Assembly: GCA_016713965.1 (NCBI GenBank)
Contig: JADJOC010000009.1
Coordinates: 930,001-994,000, forward strand
Source: Chitinophagaceae bacterium
Lineage (GTDB): Bacteria; Bacteroidota; Bacteroidia; Chitinophagales; Chitinophagaceae
Direction of reading: 5' to 3'
Length of the DNA: 64,000 nucleotides
Positions within the stretch are counted from its first letter, which is position 1. Each line of letters opens with the position of its first letter. A model generated the notes under the pieces. The model had not been told where the DNA came from and did no database searches. It saw only the letters and a list, made by a program, of their open reading frames with translations. Positions 27,051-36,414 of this stretch are shown here, in pieces. A program made the position numbers and the translations under genes.

Positions 27051-27094
27051 ATTGCATGCAGTTTTTTAAAATTAATTTTTTAGAGAATTCATAT

Positions 27095-27571
27095 TCATAA
27101 GTAATCATGGGTGTATTTCCCAGAAATTTTGTTTTGCTTTAATACCAGTTTGTTATTGGCCAAAGTTGTATAAGCGCCTAAAACAAACTTTACAGTATCC
27201 AGGTTATTAATCAGCCAAAATTTGCCCGGTTTATTTACATCATCTAATTGCCAGTTACCTTCTGTAAATTTAAACATTTCTGGCGCTGTGCCATAATTGA
27301 CTGAAAATGTAGAAGGCTTTGCAGCATTTAAATTCAAAGAAATCTCTATCCCTGATAAATTTAAAGAGGAAGTGAGATCAAGCGTTTTGTATGGAAAATT
27401 TTTACGCTTTGAATCTTCGTCGCTTTGTGTAACTTTAGAAACCTTCCATGTACCTTGTAAGTTGTTAATATTATAAGCGGAGTAAGGCTCATAACTTTTA
27501 ATATCTTCCGGCTTACATCCGGTAAAAATTAAAATCCCTGCAACTGCAATAATTATCGTTAATTTTTTCAT
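27095..27571 (-). CDS. PUL-associated lipoprotein, DUF5004/lipocalin-like
   Basis: A 158-residue lipoprotein (MKKLTIIIAVAGILIFTGCK lipobox). The body has the lipocalin-like layout of small Bacteroidota lipoproteins: NINNLQGTWKVSKVTQSDEDSK at the start of the barrel, MFKFTEGNWQLDDVNKPGKF and LVLKQNKISGKY at the end. This fits the DUF5004 family found between SusD and amylase-locus genes, but I cannot confirm the exact family. Located 24 bases after susD and 45 bases before the next gene, so part of the operon. Role unknown. Confidence 0.6.
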   Translation of the reverse strand: MKKLTIIIAVAGILIFTGCKPEDIKSYEPYSAYNINNLQGTWKVSKVTQSDEDSKRKNFPYKTLDLTSSLNLSGIEISLNLNAAKPSTFSVNYGTAPEMFKFTEGNWQLDDVNKPGKFWLINNLDTVKFVLGAYTTLANNKLVLKQNKISGKYTHDYL

Positions 27572-27594
27572 ATTTAAATATTTATTGTATTAAA

Positions 27595-28983
27595 TTATAA
27601 ACAACCCCCGGTCGGGTTAGGTAAAAAATTTACGTTCACATTAAATTCCTGTGCCGGAAACTGCAATACTATTCCATTACAATTCCAGGGTGCATTACCA
27701 TGGCTTGTGCTGGGTTCACCTTTGGCACCAATTCTTTTTATCTGCTGTAAGCGATCACCAGTTTCGTAAATCATTTCCAGTTTGCGCTCCTGCCTTGAAC
27801 GGCTTAAAATTTGCGAAGCGGTAGCATTCATTGCCAGGGGCGTGATAGCGCCACCATAAGCTCTGTTGGTAATATCATTAATATCGGCAATAGCTGTTGG
27901 CAGGTTAGTTGCAGATGAAGCTGCGCTTTCTGCACGGATCAGTTTTAACTCTGTGATGTGCAATAGCGGCAAGATAAAATTAGGTTTCATATACTTATTT
28001 ATTCCATGAACACCATTTGAATCTGTATACCAAGCTTTCCTAAGATCAGCTGCATTAGCTGTACCTGTAAAATAAGTAGTTAAATTAATAGGTAAATTCA
28101 TTCCTAATTTTGGATTTACATTATTACGTAAAGGTTCAAAACGTACAGTATTATCAGATTCATTTACGAGGGAAAAAACTGCCTCGCTGGTTACCGGGTT
28201 ACTAAAACGGTTGGTAACAAAATTGGGTGTATTATCAAATGTAGCATTACTACCTGTAATTACCTGGTCAGCATATTTATAAGCGCTGTCAAATTTGTTC
28301 ATTTGAAAATATACCCTGGATAAATAACCTTTAGCTGCCCATTTTGTGGGATAAATGCTATTAACTGCAGGTAGTAATTCCTGTGCAGCCATCAAATCAG
28401 CAATTATTACATCATATACTTCTTTTACAGTATTGCGCCCTTTGCCAGGTTCAAATTCAGATTTTGTTTTGATTACTATACCCAAGTGGCCATTGTCTGC
28501 TGAATAACCATAAGGCTGTGCAAATAATTTTACCAGTTCAAAATGACAAACAGCCCTTAAAAATTTAGCCTGCCCTTCATAATTTTCCCTGGCAGCTATG
28601 CCGGATGTTACCAAGGCTAAATTTTCTAAAGTAGTGTTAGCCCTTAATATTACGATGTAAGGTTCTTTATAAATATCCTGTGTGCCGGAATTAGGATTGG
28701 TTTTATAATTAAAAATATCCCCTTCATATCCCGTTACACCGGCGCCCTCAGCGGCATCAGCCAGGTACTCGCTTATTTTTTGTACACGTCCCCCATAAAA
28801 ATTATTGCCTGCCAAAGGGGAATATCCACTATTTATTAAATCTTTTATATCTGCTTCAGTTTTATAAGCCTCAGCCGGAGGAGTAGTACCGGTTGGTGTA
28901 ATTTGAATTTTATGACAAGACGATACTGTTGCTATTAAAAGGGCTACAGGCGCTATCTTTAAAAATGATTTTATATAATGCAT
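27595..28983 (-). CDS. susD: RagB/SusD family nutrient-uptake lipoprotein
   Basis: A 462-residue surface lipoprotein (LIATVSSCHKIQI, Cys near residue 23) that lids the SusC channel and binds oligosaccharide. SusD features: TPPAEAYKTEADIKDLINSGYSPLAG near the N-terminus, TPR-like helices including GQAKFLRAVCHFELVKLFAQPYG and KWAAKGYLSRVYFQMNKFDSAYKYADQV, and the C-terminal DINDITNRAYGG...ILSRSRQERKLEMIYETGDRLQQIKR. Length is slightly below average. It follows SusC by 17 bases. The clean reading frame indicates a functional gene. Confidence 0.94.
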   Translation of the reverse strand: MHYIKSFLKIAPVALLIATVSSCHKIQITPTGTTPPAEAYKTEADIKDLINSGYSPLAGNNFYGGRVQKISEYLADAAEGAGVTGYEGDIFNYKTNPNSGTQDIYKEPYIVILRANTTLENLALVTSGIAARENYEGQAKFLRAVCHFELVKLFAQPYGYSADNGHLGIVIKTKSEFEPGKGRNTVKEVYDVIIADLMAAQELLPAVNSIYPTKWAAKGYLSRVYFQMNKFDSAYKYADQVITGSNATFDNTPNFVTNRFSNPVTSEAVFSLVNESDNTVRFEPLRNNVNPKLGMNLPINLTTYFTGTANAADLRKAWYTDSNGVHGINKYMKPNFILPLLHITELKLIRAESAASSATNLPTAIADINDITNRAYGGAITPLAMNATASQILSRSRQERKLEMIYETGDRLQQIKRIGAKGEPSTSHGNAPWNCNGIVLQFPAQEFNVNVNFLPNPTGGCL

Positions 28984-29000
28984 TACAATTATTTTTTTTA

Positions 29001-32000
29001 TTAAAATGATACGTTTATACCAACATTAAATGATTTCTGCAAAGGCGGGTTTAAGAAATTAGCGTTGGGAGACTGGTTCCTGGCTGCATCATCTTCACCG
29101 TCTCTTCCTCCTTCAGGATCACCAACAGGATATTTTGTAAAAAGTAATAAATTATACGCCGAAATATATGCTTTGGCATTGCTCATTTTCCACCTGCCAA
29201 TCATTGCCTGAGGGAAAATATAGGATAATGATAATTCCCTTAAACGGATATAGCTGGCATCATATATTTGAACAGAACTATTGTTGTCCCAGTAGCTGCC
29301 TTCTACACCTGGATATCCTTTAAGTGTTGGTTTGGGGTATTTTGCAATATCACCCGGTTTTCTCCAATAATTTCCTGCCATGAAAGCATATATATTCCAA
29401 TCGGTAACATAGCCCATACTGCGTTTACCTGAATTATCCCAGATATGCCCACCACCCTGGAAGGTAAATAAGGTATTTAGCTCAATATTTTTATATTTAA
29501 AAGTATTGGTTATTCCCCCGGTAAAATCCGGTAGCACATTGGCTATAGGTACTTTATCGCCTGTTCTTGGATTTACATTTAATACTTTAGTCTGATTGCC
29601 ATTTCTATCTAAATATATTGGCAACCCATCAGCCGGATCAACGCCATAATACCGAACAGTGAATATAGTTCCGATAGAATAACCGGGTACAACCCGGGTT
29701 TCATTGGTACCACCCATGATAGCATCAGGCAATAAATTTCCAATATCAGTTACCTCATTAAAATTATGGGCAATATTAAAATTGCTTGACCAGGTAAAAT
29801 CTTCGCTTTTATAATTTATAGTATTCAGGGTAAATTCAATGCCTTCATTTAATACCTTGCCCTGGTTTTGCCATTGCCTGTCCCCTGCGCCATTGTAAAT
29901 AGTGATAGGAACATCTAATAAAAGATCCCTCGATTGTTTACGATAAACACCTAATTCACCACTTATCCGGTTTTTTAACACGCCGAATTCCAGGGCTATA
30001 TCGAGGTTGCTGGAAGTTTCCCATTTTAAATCCGGGTTACCCAAATTGCTAGGATAAATTGTTGGGTTATTTCCGTAATTATCGCCTTCATTCCTCCCGG
30101 TATTTACTGAAGGATAACCTGCATTCCAGGGTAAACCATCATTGCCTGTCAAGCCCCATCCGGCTCTTAATTTAAGATAATTAAACGCTTTTAATTTATC
30201 CATAAAATCTTCATCGCTGATTGACCAGGCACCTGAAACTGTAGGAAAATAAGCAAACCTGTTGTTTTCCCTGAATTTTGAAGAAGCATCTCTTCGTAAA
30301 GAAGCCTGTAAAAAATATTTACCCAGGTAGTTATAATTTACTCTGCCCAAAAAGCTTTGGAATCGCTTTTGAAAATTGGTAACAAATTTTGCGGCATCTT
30401 TCTTTGTATCGTATACATTATTTTTACCGCCATCGTATAAAGGAGAAGATGTGCTGTCAACAAAAACATAGCGGTTTTTTGTTTCCTGCTCCTGGTACTC
30501 GCTGCCCAGCAGAAAAGTAAATTTGTGATCATCATTTATTTCCAGGTTATAAATGGCATTGGCCTGCAACTGATAATTGGTATATTTATTAAAATTATCT
30601 TCTGCATTACCAAAAGGTTGATTGGTATAGAAAGCAGAGGTAAATGAATTAAACACAGAGTTATTTTGCTCTACGCTTACTATTCCTTTTAGTTCAAGAT
30701 TTTTTGTTACTTTATATGAGCCTGTCAGGCCGCCTAAATAACGTTGCTCAGCAGTACGAAATTTTTTATTCTCACTTTGTGCTTTAAAATTATAAAACGA
30801 TCCTCCCGGATCCCAGTTATAATCTGATACACCCTTAAAATATTTTCCTGTATTATCATCATATACCTGGTAATAAGGCAAAGCGGTACTCATAGCCAGG
30901 CCCAAACCTCCATTCCATGCATTATTAATCAAATGGCTGATGCCGGAATTGTAGGCCGCATTAGCACTTATGGTAACTTTTGAGGTAGGCTTATAATCCA
31001 CATTAGCCCTTAGGCCAATACGGTTGTAATCATTTCCTACTAAATAAGATTGTTCCTTGGAATAAGAGCCTCCTGTAAATATGTTGAATTTTTTAGTCCC
31101 TTTTGAATAAGATAAATTGTACGCTTGTGAAACGCCTGTACGGGTCGCCATATCCCACCAGTCCGTAGCAGGATCAGCTAATGCTTTAGATAAACTATAC
31201 CCGCCCAAAGCTCCCGGTAAGTTTTGTTGAGGGCCGGTATTGCCATCATTTTCCCAGGCCTCCTGGCGGATAGCCAGCCAGGTATTCTTGTCAACATATT
31301 TTGGTTTTACGGTATAAGTGCTTAATCCGACTCTAGTGGAAAAATCCAGTTTGCCTCTTCCTCTTCCACGTTTGGTAGTTATTAATATTACCCCATTTGA
31401 TCCCCTGGAGCCATAAATACCTGCTGCCGCTGCATCTTTTAATATTTCTACCGATTCAATATCATTAGGATTAATATTTGCCAAAGGATTTCTGTCCTGT
31501 CCTAAAGTACTGCGGGTAGGTCCATTCAAATAAGTAGCATCGATCGGAAGCCCATCAATAACATACAATGGATCTCCCTGAACACTGATTGAGCTAATAC
31601 CCCTTATACGTACCACCGCCCCGGACCCTGCCGTACCACCGCTGGTAGAAACGCTTACACCGGCTGCTTTACCGGCCAATGCACTTTCAAAACTAGGTGA
31701 GGCAACATTGGCAATTTTATCAGCGCCTATCCTGGTTATAGAACCAGTTACTTCTTTTCTTTTTTGTGTTCCATAACCTACCACTACTATTTCATTTAAC
31801 TGCTGGTTACTTTGGGCGAAGCTGATATTTACAGCACCGCTTCTCACAGGGGCTTCCTGGGTAGTAAAACCTACGGATGTAAATACTAAAGTAGATCCTG
31901 CCGGGGCTACCAGGCTAAATGTTCCATCGCTTTGCGTTTGTGCGGCAGTTGTTGTGCCTTTTACCGTAACCGTAACCCCGGGTACAGGCGAACCATCTTT

Positions 32001-32108
32001 TGCATCAGTTACTTTTCCTGTAACCGTATTTTGAGAAAATGCCTGTAGGGAAAACAAGAGCATCAGTACAATAGATGTATAAGTTTTTCGATAAATCAAT
32101 CTGATCAT
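29001..32108 (-). CDS. susC: SusC/RagA family TonB-linked outer-membrane transporter
   Basis: A 1035-residue TonB-dependent porin that imports oligosaccharides with SusD. Visible: signal peptide to about residue 26 (LLFSLQAFSQ); a carboxypeptidase-regulatory-like domain (TVTGKVTDAKDGSPVPGVTVTVKG); the plug (LNEIVVVGYGTQKRKEVTGSI, the SusC/RagA signature DPLYVIDGLPID, then ILKDAAAAGIYGSRGSNGVILITTK); and the 22-strand barrel ending KSFNVGINVSF. The first ATG at 32108 is retained, although Met16 is possible. First gene of the operon susC-susD-DUF5004-DUF4961-susE. A palindrome 120 bases upstream is a candidate operator. Confidence 0.96.
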   Translation of the reverse strand: MIRLIYRKTYTSIVLMLLFSLQAFSQNTVTGKVTDAKDGSPVPGVTVTVKGTTTAAQTQSDGTFSLVAPAGSTLVFTSVGFTTQEAPVRSGAVNISFAQSNQQLNEIVVVGYGTQKRKEVTGSITRIGADKIANVASPSFESALAGKAAGVSVSTSGGTAGSGAVVRIRGISSISVQGDPLYVIDGLPIDATYLNGPTRSTLGQDRNPLANINPNDIESVEILKDAAAAGIYGSRGSNGVILITTKRGRGRGKLDFSTRVGLSTYTVKPKYVDKNTWLAIRQEAWENDGNTGPQQNLPGALGGYSLSKALADPATDWWDMATRTGVSQAYNLSYSKGTKKFNIFTGGSYSKEQSYLVGNDYNRIGLRANVDYKPTSKVTISANAAYNSGISHLINNAWNGGLGLAMSTALPYYQVYDDNTGKYFKGVSDYNWDPGGSFYNFKAQSENKKFRTAEQRYLGGLTGSYKVTKNLELKGIVSVEQNNSVFNSFTSAFYTNQPFGNAEDNFNKYTNYQLQANAIYNLEINDDHKFTFLLGSEYQEQETKNRYVFVDSTSSPLYDGGKNNVYDTKKDAAKFVTNFQKRFQSFLGRVNYNYLGKYFLQASLRRDASSKFRENNRFAYFPTVSGAWSISDEDFMDKLKAFNYLKLRAGWGLTGNDGLPWNAGYPSVNTGRNEGDNYGNNPTIYPSNLGNPDLKWETSSNLDIALEFGVLKNRISGELGVYRKQSRDLLLDVPITIYNGAGDRQWQNQGKVLNEGIEFTLNTINYKSEDFTWSSNFNIAHNFNEVTDIGNLLPDAIMGGTNETRVVPGYSIGTIFTVRYYGVDPADGLPIYLDRNGNQTKVLNVNPRTGDKVPIANVLPDFTGGITNTFKYKNIELNTLFTFQGGGHIWDNSGKRSMGYVTDWNIYAFMAGNYWRKPGDIAKYPKPTLKGYPGVEGSYWDNNSSVQIYDASYIRLRELSLSYIFPQAMIGRWKMSNAKAYISAYNLLLFTKYPVGDPEGGRDGEDDAARNQSPNANFLNPPLQKSFNVGINVSF

Positions 32109-32227
32109 AACAAAGTTAGATTTCGTGTTTTAAATATATAGAGTATAAATCTGCAATTACTTCAAATGAATATGGCCGGGGCAATAAGATTTACTTTAAC
32201 ACTTTATATTCATCAAGCTTCCGGAAT

Positions 32228-32248
32228 ATTGTGTAAAAGCTACACAAT
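32228..32248. promoter_or_regulatory. Candidate operator palindrome upstream of susC
   Basis: ATTGTGTA (32228-32235) and TACACAAT (32241-32248) form a perfect 8-bp inverted repeat around AAAGC. It is 120 bases upstream of susC, beside the Nudix-fold regulator gene. The GTGTA...TACAC core recurs before the GH13 gene at 36348. Confidence 0.5.
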
Positions 32249-32389
32249 GTAAGTGTTTTTTTAAAAAAATTAATATTTTGTTAACTTTTTTCTATAAAAA
32301 TTACCCTATTCAATCCATCTGCATTAAGGGGCCTAAACAATAAGATTTATAGCGCAGGATAATTTGTGGGTAAAATAAAAAATTATGAT

Positions 32390-33118
32390 TTAAAAATCAA
32401 TTCCTACCCATTTTTTGGAGTTCTTATTGTATTTATTATAGTCAAATTTATACAGCTTGCCTGGCCGGTTGTTTACATCTTTTTCCATTTCATTGATATC
32501 AATTAATAAACCCATGGCTTGAAATTTTTTTCTAAAATTCCTCCTGTCCAGCTCCATTCCTAAAATAGCTGCGTATAAATTTTGCAATTCTCTTAAAGAA
32601 AATTTTTTTGGCAAAAGGCTAAAACCTAAGGGGTGTTCCTGTACTCTTTTTTGCAACCACTGATAACAGGTTTCAAATATTTGCTGGTGATCAAATGCCA
32701 GTTCTTTCACCGTTTCCACATCGTGCCAGTGTAATTCATTATCAGTTACTTCCAGCTTGTAATGCTGTATATTAATTAAAGAACAGTAAGCTACTGTGAT
32801 AACCCGGCCCGCCGGATGCCTTTTTACTGCTCCAAAAGTATGTACCTGCTCGAGGTATACACTATTTAACCCGGTGCGTTTTTTTAATACCCTGTTTGCT
32901 GCTACATCCAGGTCTTCATCGGGATGCAATAAATCGCCTAATAAGCTCATTTTACCTTTAAATTCATCTACATCCGAACGTATTAATAACACTTTTAGCT
33001 TATTCTCATCAAATCCAAAAATTACGCAATCAACCGATAGCGCAATGCTTTTTTTCTTCTTTATCTCACTTTCTACACTTTTTATGCTTTTGGTAACTGC
33101 AGTTAAATTATTAGGCAT
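32390..33118 (-). CDS. Nudix-related transcriptional regulator (NrtR/AraR-like)
   Basis: A 242-residue protein. Residues 25-160 form a Nudix fold (ALSVDCVIFGFDENKLKVLLIRS...GKMSLLGDLLHPDEDLDVAANRVLKKRTGL). The Nudix box keeps the first Gly and Glu but the catalytic REUxEE is replaced by RVLKKR, so hydrolysis is not expected. The C-terminal winged helix (FSLLPKKFSLRELQNLYAAILGMELDRRNFRKKF, then MGLLIDINE) is typical of NrtR-type repressors, where a degenerate Nudix domain binds a sugar or nucleotide effector. It lies next to susC in the same direction, with its stop 280 bases before the susC start, so regulation of this glycan locus is likely (inference). The alternative, a real hydrolase, is disfavoured by the box. 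Confidence 0.85.
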   Translation of the reverse strand: MPNNLTAVTKSIKSVESEIKKKKSIALSVDCVIFGFDENKLKVLLIRSDVDEFKGKMSLLGDLLHPDEDLDVAANRVLKKRTGLNSVYLEQVHTFGAVKRHPAGRVITVAYCSLINIQHYKLEVTDNELHWHDVETVKELAFDHQQIFETCYQWLQKRVQEHPLGFSLLPKKFSLRELQNLYAAILGMELDRRNFRKKFQAMGLLIDINEMEKDVNNRPGKLYKFDYNKYNKNSKKWVGIDF

Positions 33119-33423
33119 ATAATAAAATTAGTAATTAACGCAAGTTGTTAGTTATTTATTGGGGTTTTACAGCAACTGTTATATTTTATTTTTAAAATTA
33201 TTATTGTTCTTTTTGCTTGCCCAAAAAGAACTCCCGCCTACGGACGGGACAGGCGACAAAAGGCATCCCAAAACAGCCTGCCCCGTCTGAAAGCGGGGAT
33301 TACATCCCGTTTTGTCTGCCTAAGGCGGACTGATTTAGCTTTTGTGCTACTGTAGCTTCAACTTTTGTTCATTATTGAACTCCTTTAATTCAAGCTACTA
33401 TAATAATTAACTAGCAAATTGGG
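33119..33423. other. Intergenic region with a dispersed repeat
   Basis: The 300-base spacer between the regulator and the GH13 gene contains the repeat copy at 33203-33314, followed at 33315-33335 by a CTGCCTAAGGCGGA-type palindrome. The remainder is AT-rich with no gene or clear terminator. Confidence 0.6.
33203..33314 (-). repeat. Dispersed 112-bp intergenic repeat, copy 2 (inverted)
   Basis: The complement of this segment matches 6332-6444 with about two substitutions and two single-base length changes. The shared internal words GACGGGGCAGGCTGTTTTGG and GCCTGTCCCGTCCG are GC-rich. The copies lie 27 kb apart, both next to gene ends and outside coding sequence. Confidence 0.85.
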
Positions 33424-36332
33424 TTAATTACTAAAAGCTACAAATGATTTTACAGTAGTACTTTTATTTAACCTTACTTGTAACTGGTATAATCCTGCTG
33501 CAAGGTTTTTGGAATTGAACTGTGCATTGGTTAAAGGTATCTGATATGAGCCCTTGGATTGAAGCCCGGAAAATATAACAGCAACTCTTCTTCCCTGAGG
33601 ATCAATAATACTGATGTTAACATTACCCGCTGTCGGCAAATTGTATTGTACTATTGAATTGCTTTGTACCGGGTTAGGATATACATTAACAGTCAATTCG
33701 TTTATAGTATTTGACGGTGCATTATTACCCGGTGTTACTATGCCTTCCGGTATATTTTGATTTACGTAAACAATATACTCCCCTGGTTTAAGATTAATAA
33801 CCTGTGGTGATCCGGTAGCAGCAAAAATACCGCCGGATAAATAATTATACCATGTACCTGCGGCCGGAAATGTTACTGATAAGTTCTGTTCGGTAACATC
33901 AAAATTGCCTATTGCTACTAAGCTTAAATCAGGATGGGTAATAATTAATTGTTTTTTAAATCGCTGCCCAAATTACCGGTTACTATCCCTGATAAAAATA
34001 CATTTGGTTTTAAAGATCTTAACCGGTTTAAAGATGATACAACATCGTATATCCGTTTACGTGATGCCTGTTGTAAATAATTCCAGCGTACAGGCTTGGG
34101 GTCTAATTTACACTCGTCATTGCCGTATGGCTCAGGTACGGTTTCATTAGGGCATTGAAATATAGAAGCATCATATCCCAGCTCTCCGAATTGCCATATC
34201 ATCTTCGGCCCGGGGATGAGCAATAAAAAAGGGTACATAGCCTCGGTTCTTTTTAGCGCTGTGGCTATGTCTTTTACGTTATGGTCTGGATTGGCTGTAT
34301 TGCCAAACCTGGTATTTTTATATATTATCCTTTCTTCATCATGGCTTTCGGCATAGGTAACCAGGTGGGGCTGTGCCCACCCTGCACGGTTTTTATAATA
34401 TGCCCTGCTGATAGAGGAATTATCCGGATATCCCATTGTATTTTGATTAAACTGGTCGGTCATTTTACCCCAAAGCAACATGCCACGGCTTGCCAGCTCA
34501 GCTTCTTCATCATCATTTCCCAAATGCTCTAATATATTATACGACCCAGCCGAAACCACCTGGCTGGAGTCATAGTACCGTTGCCAGGTTGCTATGCGGT
34601 TGGCATCAAAATTATTCCAGCAATTTACATCGCCACATTCCTTTTGTGTAAACCCTTTAGACAAATCCCACCTGAAACCATCCAGCCGGTATTCTGTAAG
34701 CCAATGACGGATATACCTGGCTGTATGATATTTGGTAGCTTCCGATTCATGATTAAAATCATTAAATACATTAAAGGGATGCTTGGCTGTAACATTAAAA
34801 TAAGGACTATTGGCAGCGGGTGCATTATTATTACCATCCCAATATAATTGGGCCAATGGGCTTAAACCTGTAGCATGGTTTAATACAGCATCCATAATTA
34901 CGGCTATCCCTCTCTTATGTGCTTCGTCTATAAATTTTTTAAGGTTGTTTTTGGTGCCATAAGCTTTATCAGGGGCAAAAAAGAAATCAGGATTATACCC
35001 CCAGCTGTTATTGCCTTCAAATTCATTAAAAGGCATTACTTCTATAGCATTGACGCCCAATTTTTTTATATAATCCAGGGTGTCTGCCAACGTTTGCCAA
35101 TTGGCATCAGTTAAAAAATCCCTTACCAACAATTCATAAATAATTAAGTTCTTTTTATCAGGTCTGGTATAATTATTTGCAGTCCACGTATAAGCAGGAG
35201 CGGCTGTTTGAAATGTACCGACAATTCCTGTAGTTTGATTGGCCGGGTAAACCGGTAAACCAGGAAAAGTTGCAGGGTTGATGTACTGATCATTATTAGG
35301 ATCTAAAATTAATTCTGTGTAAGGATCGGTAGTTTTTATTGATCCGTCAACCACGTATTGAAACTTATAAATAGTGCCCGGTGTTAATCCTGTAAGTGTA
35401 ATGTGATAGCGGTTATTATCCGGTGTTCGTTTCATTTGATTTTGACATTGCACTGCCCAGTCAGAAAAATCACCAATCACCAGTACATTATTTTTACCAG
35501 GAGCAAAAAGCACTAAGGTTACTTCAGTGTTATTAGCAGCATAATTTATCCCATCTTGCACTCCTGCCGGAAGCGGGGCAATTATGGTAGCCGGTGAAAC
35601 AAAAAAACTAAATGAATCTTTTTGTGTTACCTGCCCGTTATTACCTTCCAGCACTACTTTCTGATTACAATTGGCAACAATTTCAGGATTTGCAGTAATG
35701 ATATTTCCATTGGCGGCATTATTAATGATATTTCCATTTAACTTTAAAGTAAGGTTGGCATTGGCTGATGCCACGCCTTCAATATCTATATGATCGCCAA
35801 TAGTGGCATTTACAGGTTCTACCCAAGGTATAAAACGGGGTTCGAAAACAGGCAGGTTTAATCGTACGGCAAATTCATCTGCACCATAAACAGGAATATA
35901 CATATCACTGTTGTCTGAATTGGTTTGCTTAAGATTCCCGTCAGCGCTTCTAAAAATAATATTTACCTTTTTAATGATTTCACCAGGAGCAACGCCAAAA
36001 AGTGTGCGTATATTATTGATGGTATATTGATATTTGTTGTTGCCCAACGGAACAGCTTTTGCAGCCGGGTCAGCAGTACCCCAGGTAAACTTACTGTATT
36101 TCCAATCATTTGGCCCATTACTTAGATTTGTATGTAAGCCTGCATGAACATATACATTATTTGAATTTCCACCCTCAAAATTGAATAATCCCTGGTTGCC
36201 TTTAGAGCAATCTATGGTTATTACCAATTGGTCATTATCTTTTGGAAATTCAGGTGTCCAGGTAAGCAGGCGCTGTGCATTGCTAATAGTTGAAAAAATT
36301 ATGAATAGATAGAGAAGTAGATATTTTTTCAT
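33424..36332 (-). CDS. Secreted GH13 alpha-amylase-type glycosidase with type IX sorting domain (frameshifted as read)
   Basis: About 970 aa. The start at 36332 gives a signal peptide (MKKYLLLYLFIIFSTISNAQ). Modules in order: an N-terminal beta-sandwich, a CBM48/E-set-like domain (TEVTLVLFAPGKNNVLVIGDFSDW), then the GH13 barrel. Catalytic motifs: IMDAVLNHATG (about residue 480), DGFRWDLSKGF with the nucleophile Asp (about 550), ILEHLGNDDEE with the acid/base Glu (about 600), and YAESHDEER with the third Asp (about 665). The last 90 residues are a Por-type sorting domain (VNVYPNPVQSNSIVQYNL...GLYQLQVRLNKS), so it is secreted by type IX. The frame breaks at 33945 in a T/A-rich run. It processes alpha-glucans for the neighbouring Sus system. 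Confidence 0.9.
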
Positions 36333-36347
36333 TATGCAAAATTTATA

Positions 36348-36360
36348 GTGTAAAATACAC
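36348..36360. promoter_or_regulatory. Second candidate regulator site, before the GH13 gene
   Basis: GTGTA-AAA-TACAC, a 5-bp inverted repeat 15 bases upstream of the GH13 start. It resembles the core of the palindrome at 32228, but the spacer is 3 rather than 5, so relatedness is uncertain. Confidence 0.3.
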
Positions 36361-36414
36361 ACATTATTGCAAAGGGCAATGAGAGTTTTATGTGTTCTAA
36401 CCTGTAATTGTAAC

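Noticed and set aside
32111..32118. TAACTTTG on the minus strand, an exact TAnnTTTG match, just before susC
   Set aside because: It lies only three bases from the start codon and lacks a TTTG at the right distance, so it cannot drive the annotated start.
32390..33118. Calling the Nudix gene a hydrolase
   Set aside because: The REUxEE part of the Nudix box is replaced by RVLKKR and a winged helix follows, as in NrtR-type regulators.
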